A stretch of DNA of 5,195 nucleotides from Prevotellaceae bacterium (GTDB lineage Bacteria; Bacteroidota; Bacteroidia; Bacteroidales; UBA932). Below, one piece after another: positions 1 through 5,177 of the stretch (the stretch's first letter is position 1; each line of letters starts with the position of its first letter). The stretch spans positions 1-5,195 of the forward strand of contig JAIROF010000079.1 of assembly GCA_031257655.1 (NCBI GenBank), in the 5' to 3' direction. A program made the translations under genes and the position numbers. The notes beneath the pieces were generated by a model. That model made no database searches. It had not been told where the DNA came from and was given only the letters and a program-made list of their open reading frames with translations.

Positions 1-896
1 GCGGCGGCGTCTACGCTGAGGGCGACACCGCCACGCTCACCGCCGTGCCCACCGGAACAGCAACCTTTGCAGGCTGGCAAAACAGCGCTGGCGAAACCGT
101 GAGCACAGTGGATACCCTGATCATAGCCGTTGAGAGTGATGCCGCGCTAACCGCCGGCATAGCCGCCCAGACCCCGACCCAGACCTTCACGCTTTACGTT
201 TCGGTATACGTGAGGGCTATGGGTAGCGCTACCGGCGGCGGCGTCTACGCTGAGGGCGCCACCGCCACGCTCACCGCCGTGCCCACCGGAACAGCAACCT
301 TTGCAGGCTGGCAAAACAGCGTAGGCGAAACCGTGAGCACAGTGGATACCCTGTTCATAGCCGTTGAGCGGGATACCGCGCTCACCGCCGTCTTTGCGGC
401 CCAGCCCCAGCCCCAGACCTACACGGTTACCGTATCGGTCAACAATCAGGCATGGGGAAGCGCCACCGGCGGCGGCGCCTACGCTGAGGGCGCCACCGCC
501 ACGCTCACCGCCGTGCCCGCCGGAACAGCAACCTTTGCAGGCTGGCAAAACAGCGCAGGCGAAACCGTGAGCACAAGCAATCCGTATGCTGTAGCGGTTA
601 CGGGAGACGTCGCGTTCACCGCCATCTTTGCGGCAACATCCACCGGCGTAGGCACCCTTGCCGCAGGCAGCCTGACCATCTACCCCAACCCCACGACCGG
701 CGGTCGGCTCACCATTGAGAACGGCAGCGTAAAGCCGGGGGAGAAGATAGAAGTTTACAGCCTTAGCGGAAGCCTCGTAGCAACCTTTGCGGTCACCACC
801 GGCGTGCAAACCGTCATCAACGTTTCGCACCTGCCCCATGGCGCCTACATTGTGAAGCTAGGCAACCGCGCCGCAAAAATCGTAATTAATGGTTAA
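1..896 (+). CDS. 3' part of a secreted InlB B-like repeat protein with T9SS type A sorting domain
   Basis: The reading frame is open from the left edge (first full codon at 3) to TAA at 894-896, giving 297 visible residues; the start and N-terminus lie outside the window. Nucleotides 3-635 encode three copies of a GGxYAEG...AVPxGTATFAGWQN...LTAxFAA module, which matches the divergent InlB B-repeat family (Flg_new_2 type) often found in secreted bacterial surface proteins. A short linker leads to a C-terminal domain at about 666-893 with IYPNP, LTIE, YSLSG, HLPHGAYIVK and AKIVI, the signature of a T9SS type A sorting domain; in this system the tail directs passage across the outer membrane and is usually cleaved. 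Inference: an exported or cell-surface protein, possibly an adhesin or the tail of a larger enzyme. The visible part contains no catalytic domain, so the specific function is unknown. The stop codon lies inside an 18-bp repeat. Confidence 0.9.
   Translation, partial: GGVYAEGDTATLTAVPTGTATFAGWQNSAGETVSTVDTLIIAVESDAALTAGIAAQTPTQTFTLYVSVYVRAMGSATGGGVYAEGATATLTAVPTGTATFAGWQNSVGETVSTVDTLFIAVERDTALTAVFAAQPQPQTYTVTVSVNNQAWGSATGGGAYAEGATATLTAVPAGTATFAGWQNSAGETVSTSNPYAVAVTGDVAFTAIFAATSTGVGTLAAGSLTIYPNPTTGGRLTIENGSVKPGEKIEVYSLSGSLVATFAVTTGVQTVINVSHLPHGAYIVKLGNRAAKIVING
3..635 (+). repeat. Three in-frame 234-bp tandem repeats (78-residue InlB B-like units)
   Basis: Equivalent codons recur at exactly 234 bp: GGxYAEG starts at 3, 237 and 471. 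Units 1 and 2 are complete; unit 3 matches up to about 635, where the linker to the sorting domain begins. The first ~108 bp of each unit, through GETVST, is almost identical in DNA, while the rest varies. Units 1 and 2 read VDTL(I/F)IAVE(S/R)D, whereas unit 3 reads SNPYAVAVTGD, which is closer to the family consensus. Near-identity at silent positions suggests recent duplication or gene conversion. Unit 1 may continue upstream of the window. Confidence 0.93.
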
Positions 897-965
897 CGGT
901 TAATGCCGCAATGCGCCGTAGAGACGGTGCGCGCACCGTCTCTACAAAATGGTTAATGGTTAATG
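888..965 (+). repeat. 18-bp direct repeat (GGTTAAY heptamers) flanking a palindrome
   Basis: aatggttaacggttaatg at 888-905 recurs as aatggttaatggttaatg at 948-965 (17 of 18 identical, 60 bp apart). Each copy contains two GGTTAAY heptamers. The left copy includes the TAA stop of the upstream gene; the perfect 28-bp palindrome lies between the copies. This could be a duplication produced by insertion, or replication slippage. Confidence 0.85.
918..945. repeat. Perfect 28-bp palindrome, GTAG...CTAC type
   Basis: The left arm gtagagacggtgcg is the exact reverse complement of the right arm cgcaccgtctctac, so every base pairs. It begins 21 bp after the upstream stop codon and could fold in the mRNA 3' end. 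It lacks a following T-run, so it is not a standard intrinsic terminator. The GTAGAGAC...GTCTCTAC edges relate it to the hairpins at 1037-1057, 1302-1322 and 1357-1377. Confidence 0.9.
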
Positions 966-971
966 GCGCGT

Positions 972-996
972 GGGGGCGACCCTTGCGGTCGCCCCC
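972..996. repeat. 10-bp-stem GC-rich hairpin
   Basis: gggggcgacc at 972-981 pairs perfectly with ggtcgccccc at 987-996 around the loop cttgc. Only three T residues follow (997-999), so termination of the upstream transcript is possible but weakly supported. From memory, this palindrome type is dispersed between genes in several bacterial groups. A smaller hairpin, cgtcgc-ccc-gcgacg, follows at 1001-1015. Confidence 0.8.
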
Positions 997-1007
997 TTTG
1001 CGTCGCC

Positions 1008-1062
1008 CCGCGACGAAATGGGCGCGATGCGCTGTAGAGATGCACGGCGTGCGTCTCAGCGA
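1008..1062 (+). repeat. 55-bp direct repeat, copy A, with internal hairpin
   Basis: Begins ccgcgacgaaatgggcgc and ends gcgtctcagcga. It matches 1273-1327 with about five substitutions, clustered around 1026-1041. It contains the hairpin gagatgcac-ggc-gtgcgtctc (1037-1057, one G-T pair) and an outer cgct/agcg stem at 1030-1033/1058-1061, with the bases gta unpaired on one side. Confidence 0.85.
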
Positions 1063-1075
1063 TAAAGCGGATGAT

Positions 1076-1136
1076 ATCTCTTGCAAGGCTTGCGCCTTGC
1101 TTTTAACCCGACGTAGCGTGGACGCTACGCCGAGCG
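1076..1136 (+). repeat. Two-hairpin element, left copy
   Basis: A 61-bp sequence with two hairpins: gcaagg (1083-1088) with ccttgc (1095-1100) around a 6-nt loop, and cgtagcg (1112-1118) with cgctacg (1123-1129) around tgga. A copy in the opposite orientation lies at 4655-4716, about 3.5 kb away beyond the GH27 gene. By my hand alignment 54 of 62 columns match. The substitutions fall in loops, in the spacer, or at a stem base where a G-T pair remains possible. Confidence 0.85.
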
Positions 1137-1235
1137 TGGTATATTTTGTAGATTGGCTGCAATTGGCTACGCCGAACCCCGCTTCGCTCCGGTTCCCCTA
1201 CGGGGAATAGCAGCCAATCCCCGCTCGGCGTAGCG
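1123..1235. repeat. Nested inverted repeat, MITE-like in shape
   Basis: cgctacgccgagcg at 1123-1136 and its exact reverse complement cgctcggcgtagcg at 1222-1235 bound a 113-bp segment. Inside it, gattggctgc (1151-1160) pairs with gcagccaatc (1210-1219), and deeper still ttcccc-tac-ggggaa forms a hairpin at 1193-1207. There is no room for a transposase. The left arm is shared with the end of the two-hairpin element. A non-autonomous mobile element is only one explanation. Confidence 0.7.
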
Positions 1236-1253
1236 TACACGCTACGCCGAGCG
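1222..1253. repeat. 14-bp perfect stem hairpin
   Basis: cgctcggcgtagcg (1222-1235) pairs fully with cgctacgccgagcg (1240-1253) around the loop taca. Its left arm also pairs with 1123-1136, so two mutually exclusive foldings exist: a local hairpin or a 113-bp closed structure. Confidence 0.9.
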
Positions 1254-1272
1254 CATACGCCCCGCGACGAAA

Positions 1273-1327
1273 CCGCGACGAAATGGGCGCATAGCGCTAT
1301 AGAGACGCACGGCGTGCGTCTCAGCGA
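1273..1327 (+). repeat. 55-bp direct repeat, copy B, with internal hairpin
   Basis: Second copy of 1008-1062, 265 bp downstream. It carries gagacgcac-ggc-gtgcgtctc (1302-1322), a perfect 9-bp stem where copy A has a G-T pair. The leading ccgcgacgaaa is itself duplicated just upstream, at 1262-1272. Confidence 0.85.
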
Positions 1328-1356
1328 CGAAAGGGCGCTGAGGCGCGATGCGCGGT

Positions 1357-1405
1357 GAGACGCACGGCGTGCGTCTCTACAGCGCCGTGCGTCGCACCAT
1401 GCGCT
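1357..1405. repeat. Third GAGACGCAC hairpin and an adjoining compound hairpin
   Basis: gagacgcac-ggc-gtgcgtctc at 1357-1377 repeats the copy B hairpin exactly and is followed by tac. Next to it, agcgc (1381-1385) pairs with gcgct (1401-1405), enclosing gtgc-gtc-gcac (1387-1397). This is the last palindrome before the AT-rich leader of the GH27 gene. Confidence 0.8.
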
Positions 1406-1493
1406 ATCAATCATAATAATCATTCAAACAAAAAAAATCACAACTCAGACAACGATATGCGTAACATGAGTTATTAACTTAAAAAAAATACAA
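1406..1493 (+). promoter_or_regulatory. AT-rich leader of the GH27 gene, presumed promoter region
   Basis: An abrupt change from GC-rich palindromes to AT-rich DNA with A-runs at 1429-1437 and 1481-1488. The bases before ATG 1494 (aaaaaaaatacaa) show no Shine-Dalgarno match, which is normal for Bacteroidota. I found no convincing TAnnTTTG box; the nearest is taactta at about 1475-1481. The promoter is therefore inferred from position and composition only. Confidence 0.4.
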
Positions 1494-4400
1494 ATGAAAT
1501 TATTCCGATGCTTTGTGTTGATATTTCTTAGCTTTGCAAGCCTTGTGCATGCCCAGCGAGCCAAGACCCCGATGATGGGGTGGAGCTCATGGAACACCTT
1601 TCGGGTAGACATTAGCGAAAGCCTGATTAAGCAAACGGCAGACAGCATGGTCGCCAAAGGTCTTCAAGCGGCCGGGTACACCAACGTGAACATAGACGAC
1701 GGCTACTTTGGCGGGCGAAACGCCGACGGAAGCCTGAAGCCTCACCCCGAAAAATTCCCCAACGGAATGAAAAGCGTAGCAGACTACATTCACAGCAAGG
1801 GGCTTAAGGCGGGCATATACTCCGAAGCAGGGCAAAACACCTGCGGCTCCATTTACGACAACGATACGTATGGCGTTGGCGTTGGTTTTTACGGGCACGT
1901 GGCGCAAGACGCCCAAACATTTTTTGACGAATGGGGCTACGACTACATTAAAGTGGACTACTGCGGCGCAGAGCGGCAGGGCTTAAACGAAAAAGACAGC
2001 TACACCGAAATTTGGAATGCCATTAGCAACACTGCAAAGGCGCGAGCCGGCGAGGATATACGCTTCAACGTTTGCCGTTGGATGTTTCCCGGCACGTGGG
2101 TGACGCAGGTTGGCGGGTCGTGGCGTATTTCGCACGACATTCGCAACAACTTTGACGAAACGCTGGGCGTGCGCGACGTTTTCGAGCACAACCTTTACCT
2201 TGCGGCCTACGCCTCTCCGGGGCACTTCAACGACATGGACATGATGCAGGTAGGGCGGGGAATGACCGAAGACGAAGAAAAGAGCCACTTCGGCCTGTGG
2301 TGCATCATGAGCTCGCCCCTGATGATTGGCTGCGACCTCCGCACCATCCCGCAGCGCACGCTCAGCATCATCACCAACCCCGAGGTGATAGCCGTAAATC
2401 AGGACACGCTGGGGATGCAGGCGCAGGTGGTTAGCCGCACGGGGAAATGCTTTGTGATGGAAAAGCCAATAGAAACGCGAAACGGAAAAGTCCGCGCCGT
2501 GGCCCTGTTCAACGGAGAGAACACGCGGCAAACCCTGCGCATCTCCTTTAAGGATGTGCAGCTGGGCGGAAAGGTAAAGGTGCGAAACTTGTGGACAAAG
2601 ACCGACTTGGGGCTTTACGAAGGCTACTACGAAGTGCGCGTTCCGGCACACGGTACCACCATGCTCCGGCTGGAGGGCGCCGCTGCTTTCGACAAAATCC
2701 GCTATCAGGGCGAATACGCCTTTATGAACGCCTACACCGCCATCGGCTCCGGCGATAGCCATGCGCGGGTAGAGGTCGCATCGGGGGCGGTTGCCTCGGG
2801 GGGGTACAAGATGAGCAAGCTGGGCAACTCCCCGGACAACTGGGCGGAGTTTAGGGATGTGTACGTTTCGGAAGGCGGAAAATATACGCTCAAGCTCTTC
2901 TACTACGCGCCCGAAAATCGAAATCTGCAGGTGGTGGTCAACGGAGCCTCCTACTCCATGGTCGACCTCAACTCCGGAGACCTGCGTACGCGGGCGGAGA
3001 CGAGCATCGAAGTGGAGCTGCGGCAGGGCTACAACCTCATCCGGCTGGAAAACCCCACAGGGTGGGCGCCCGATGTGGACAAGCTGGAGCTGAGAAAGAA
3101 AGGAGATAACAGCGAGGAGCCCGACGACTTCGACGTCGACGAAGCCGAATCCTTTCCGCAAATCAGCTCAGACGACGCCACGGCGGAAAGCTGGTACTAC
3201 ATTCAGTTCAAAAACGGAAGCGGAGTAATCCGGGATATGGGCAACAACGCCGACCTGCTGACCAAAAAGCTCGACAACGACGATGCCGCCCAGCGCTGGA
3301 AAATTGTGGAAGTTGCCAATCCCTCCGGCGATTTTCGCTACAAAATAGCGGGGCAAAGCGGACGTGTGATTACGCGCGTATCCTCGCAGGAAACCGCTGA
3401 CGGCCTGTTTCAGGCAACGGACAACGCAAGCGCCGCCGTACACTTCGCAATACTCCCTACCGCAAACGCCACCTACGCCCCCGGCTGGGAGCTGCACCGC
3501 GAAGGGTCGAATCGGCACCTGAACCAGTACAAGGGAGCCGGCATCGACCGGCGTATTAGCGAATGGAACAGCAACGACGCGGGCAACCCGCTGGAGTTTG
3601 TGCCGCTGGAGCGCGCCGTGCCGGTGAGCGCCGTAATGCCCCAAATCAGCAGCGCGCAGGAGGAGGTGTGGTACTACATTTGCTTTATTGATGCAGCGGA
3701 AGGCGAAACCGCTGTCCTCGAGGACATGGGCATCGGCAACGCCCTCATGACAAAAAGCGCAGCCGACGGTAACCCCGGGCAGCTTTGGAAAGTAGCGCTT
3801 TCGGAAAATCCCGACGGAGAGTACCACTACGAGCTGATTTCCAAGTCGGGCGGCAAGGTGGCTTGGGATAGCGACAGCTCCCTTTACGTTACGAAGCCAT
3901 CCGGCGTTTGCCTGCGCCTGAGCGAGCTGGCGCCGTACTGGGGCGTCGAACGCGCAGGGGCAGCCGACGGGCTGGGCATGACGCAAACCGTTTTGGGACC
4001 CGAAAGCCGCCTGAAAGACGACTACTACACCGCCGCAGGGCGCTACAGCTTGCTGGAATTTAAGCTGCCGGAGAAAATGGTTTTTAGCAGCAGCGACGCC
4101 TCGCTGATCAGCCTTGCGGTAGCCCCCGGCGAGCTTTCGCCCGCTTTTCACCCCGACAGCCTTGCCTACACGGTTGATCTGGCATACCGCATAGACAGCA
4201 TCGTGCTCACGGCAACGGCAGCGATCACCGAAGCGCTCCTTACGGGCGACGTCGGCGAAAAAAAGGCGCTAAAGGTAGGAAAAAACACCTTTAGCGTTAT
4301 CGTAACCGCCAAAGATGGCGTTACCTCCAGAACATACACGGTAACGGTAGTCCGTGCGGCGGAGGAGGCTACCGACGTAGAAGCAGCGGCGGAAAGCCGT

Positions 4401-4631
4401 TGGCTGCTATACCCCAACCCCGTAACCGGCGGAGTGCTGACCATTGAGGGAAAAGCGTTAGCGGCAGGCGAGCAAATATTCATTTACAACCTGTCGGGCG
4501 TGCTGGTGAACGTTTTCGAGCATACCGGTTACCGTACAACCATCAGCATAGCCCACCTGCCGTCGGGCGTTTACATTGTAAAATCCGGCAAGCAGCTGGC
4601 AAAAATCGTGGTAGAAAATTCTGAGCTGTAG
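1494..4631 (+). CDS. Secreted multi-modular GH27 glycosidase, probable alpha-galactosidase, T9SS cargo
   Basis: A 1045-residue protein, far longer than the roughly 400 residues typical of single-module GH27 enzymes. Residues 1-20 form a signal peptide ending LVHA before Q21, which supports ATG 1494; the next Met (M27) would lose it. Residues ~24-310 are the catalytic barrel: GWSSWNTF (29-36), NIDDGY (66-71), YIKVDYCG (151-158) with predicted nucleophile D155, GGSWRISHDI (207-216) with predicted acid/base D215, and FNDMDMMQVG (245-254). A beta-sandwich (~315-393), a CBM6/35-like module (~396-536), an acidic linker (~537-562), two related trefoil-like modules (~563-706, ~722-860), a cadherin-like beta-sandwich (~866-954) and a T9SS type A tail (~968-1045, LLYPNP to AKIVV) follow. 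Known for the family: retaining hydrolysis of alpha-galactosides, with some beta-L-arabinopyranosidases and isomaltodextranases. Inference: extracellular release of galactose from plant or host glycans. No operon partner is visible. Confidence 0.93.
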   Translation: MKLFRCFVLIFLSFASLVHAQRAKTPMMGWSSWNTFRVDISESLIKQTADSMVAKGLQAAGYTNVNIDDGYFGGRNADGSLKPHPEKFPNGMKSVADYIHSKGLKAGIYSEAGQNTCGSIYDNDTYGVGVGFYGHVAQDAQTFFDEWGYDYIKVDYCGAERQGLNEKDSYTEIWNAISNTAKARAGEDIRFNVCRWMFPGTWVTQVGGSWRISHDIRNNFDETLGVRDVFEHNLYLAAYASPGHFNDMDMMQVGRGMTEDEEKSHFGLWCIMSSPLMIGCDLRTIPQRTLSIITNPEVIAVNQDTLGMQAQVVSRTGKCFVMEKPIETRNGKVRAVALFNGENTRQTLRISFKDVQLGGKVKVRNLWTKTDLGLYEGYYEVRVPAHGTTMLRLEGAAAFDKIRYQGEYAFMNAYTAIGSGDSHARVEVASGAVASGGYKMSKLGNSPDNWAEFRDVYVSEGGKYTLKLFYYAPENRNLQVVVNGASYSMVDLNSGDLRTRAETSIEVELRQGYNLIRLENPTGWAPDVDKLELRKKGDNSEEPDDFDVDEAESFPQISSDDATAESWYYIQFKNGSGVIRDMGNNADLLTKKLDNDDAAQRWKIVEVANPSGDFRYKIAGQSGRVITRVSSQETADGLFQATDNASAAVHFAILPTANATYAPGWELHREGSNRHLNQYKGAGIDRRISEWNSNDAGNPLEFVPLERAVPVSAVMPQISSAQEEVWYYICFIDAAEGETAVLEDMGIGNALMTKSAADGNPGQLWKVALSENPDGEYHYELISKSGGKVAWDSDSSLYVTKPSGVCLRLSELAPYWGVERAGAADGLGMTQTVLGPESRLKDDYYTAAGRYSLLEFKLPEKMVFSSSDASLISLAVAPGELSPAFHPDSLAYTVDLAYRIDSIVLTATAAITEALLTGDVGEKKALKVGKNTFSVIVTAKDGVTSRTYTVTVVRAAEEATDVEAAAESRWLLYPNPVTGGVLTIEGKALAAGEQIFIYNLSGVLVNVFEHTGYRTTISIAHLPSGVYIVKSGKQLAKIVVENSEL
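3153..4073 (+). repeat. Tandem duplicated trefoil-like module within the GH27 protein
   Basis: Residues ~554-706 and ~715-860 share an order of motifs: PQISS, WYYIxF, DMG, LxTK, QxWK, NPxGxxxY and SGxxV. Copy 1 ends with a HLNQ...ISEW...ND.GN.LEFV stretch typical of ricin-like trefoil modules in Bacteroidota glycosidases; copy 2 has lost this stretch but keeps LLEFKL. A carbohydrate-binding role is inferred. The copies are diverged, so the duplication is old. Confidence 0.7.
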
Positions 4632-4654
4632 GGGGCAATTGTCCTAAAAAACCC

Positions 4655-4716
4655 CGCTACGGCGTAGCATCCCCGCTACGTCGTGCTAAAAGCAAGGATC
4701 CAGCCTTGCAAGAGAT
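4655..4716 (-). repeat. Two-hairpin element, right copy (inverted)
   Basis: The reverse complement of this 62-bp segment aligns with 1076-1136 from atctcttgcaaggct to the final agcg, with seven substitutions and one extra base. Both stems persist: gcaagg (4692-4697) with ccttgc (4704-4709), and the cgtagc/gctacg stem. It starts 24 bp after the GH27 stop codon and would lie in that gene's mRNA 3' end. Confidence 0.85.
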
Positions 4717-4781
4717 TCCCCGCTACGCTACCAATTTTTTTGAGTTGTCGTTAGAAATATAAACTCGGAATGACTAGAAGT

Positions 4782-4820
4782 GGTGACGGTGATAGTGACA
4801 ACGACGGTAACGGTGATAAC
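4782..4820 (+). repeat. Degenerate hexamer tandem run (GGTGAY-like)
   Basis: Successive hexamers read ggtgac, ggtgat, agtgac, aacgac, ggtaac and ggtgat, followed by aac. It looks like a decayed microsatellite. Translated products in any frame are simple dipeptide-like repeats, and no function is apparent. Confidence 0.6.
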
Positions 4821-4881
4821 AAAAAATATTTGCGCATCGCGCCTGCCGCGCTTCGCGCCCTTTCTTCCCCCCCCCTCGACT

Positions 4882-5015
4882 GTCATTCCGACCGAAGCGC
4901 GCGAGGCACGAGCGCGCGAAGTGGAGAAATCTTCCACCACTTCTCCCATACAACGGTGTATTGGTGGGAGATTGGCTCCGCTTCGCTCCGCTTCCTCGGC
5001 TGCGCTCGGAATGAC
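4882..5015. repeat. 134-bp element with 10-bp terminal inverted repeats
   Basis: gtcattccga (4882-4891) and tcggaatgac (5006-5015) are exact reverse complements. Inside are a direct repeat agcgcgcga (4896-4904, 4911-4919), a stem gaagtgg/ccacttc (4918-4924/4937-4943) and a hairpin tctccca/tgggaga (4942-4948/4965-4971) extended by taca/tgta. From memory, CATTCCGA-edged elements of this sort are dispersed in Bacteroidota and other genomes. No transposase is present. Confidence 0.75.
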
Positions 5016-5092
5016 GGAGACGTACTGCCGCTGCCGACGGCGTACCACCCGGCGCAAGGCCTTGACAAGCCCTGAAAGGTGGAGTGGCATCA

Positions 5093-5136
5093 ATCGCATA
5101 AAAGTCAAAAAAAAACGCCACCCATTGCATAAAAGT
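5093..5136 (+). repeat. 13-bp direct repeat, 31 bp apart
   Basis: atcgcataaaagt (5093-5105) recurs as attgcataaaagt (5124-5136), one base different, with an A9 tract (5107-5115) between. The second copy ends two bases before the TAtcTTTG box, so the pair could be a regulator binding site or chance. Confidence 0.45.
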
Positions 5137-5138
5137 AT

Positions 5139-5146
5139 TATCTTTG
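5139..5146 (+). promoter_or_regulatory. Bacteroidota-type -7 box (TAtcTTTG)
   Basis: tatctttg matches the TAnnTTTG consensus of the primary sigma factor in this phylum exactly. The expected TTTG element about 20 bp upstream is absent; the only nearby TTG (5125-5127) is too close. It lies 31 bp before the possible start at 5178, giving a plausible short leader. Confidence 0.5.
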
Positions 5147-5177
5147 CCCCAAACTCACCATTAAAGCTAAATGGATT

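Larger units (their letters stand above)
897..1493. other. Repeat-packed intergenic region
   Basis: About 600 bp without a credible gene. From 897 to about 1405 nearly every segment belongs to a palindrome, hairpin or direct repeat, listed separately. From 1406 the composition turns AT-rich and forms the leader of the GH27 gene. Short open frames at 886-1086, 911-1210 and 1103-1423 consist of translated palindromes and resemble no protein family I recognise. No tRNA or known RNA fold was recognised. Confidence 0.8.
4632..5177. other. Repeat-rich intergenic region downstream of the GH27 gene
   Basis: About 546 bp without a credible gene. It holds the right copy of the two-hairpin element, ccccgctacg three times (4652-4661, 4671-4680, 4718-4727), a T7 tract (4735-4741), a hexamer run, a C9 tract (4867-4875), an element with terminal inverted repeats and a possible promoter. 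No clean intrinsic terminator is seen; the T7 tract is not directly preceded by a strong stem, although gcgtagc (4662-4668) can pair with gctacgc (4722-4728). Confidence 0.75.

Noticed and set aside
147..839. 230-residue open frame on the minus strand
   Set aside because: Antisense to the InlB B-like repeats; its internal repetition only mirrors the repeats on the coding strand.
907..1405. CRISPR array
   Set aside because: Repeats are palindromic, irregularly spaced and interrupted by other repeats; there are no uniform spacers and no cas genes.
886..1423. Short open frames on both strands in the intergenic region
   Set aside because: Their translations are palindromes read as protein (for example LRRTPC and AHFVA recurring), with no start context or family match.
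1983..3161. 392-residue open frame on the minus strand
   Set aside because: It lies wholly opposite the GH27 gene, whose frame has family motifs and catalytic residues. It shows no recognisable domain and is a by-product of GC-rich codon use.
3168..4151. 327-residue open frame on the minus strand
   Set aside because: Antisense to the trefoil-like modules; no motif or start context, and it is another composition effect.
4692..4741. Intrinsic terminator for the GH27 gene (hairpin then T7)
   Set aside because: The strong stem ends 25 bp before the T-run, too far for a standard terminator; the only stem reaching close to the T-run is long-range and weak.
5062..5067. TTGACA as a -35 box
   Set aside because: No TATAAT-like partner at suitable spacing, and the phylum uses a different promoter consensus.
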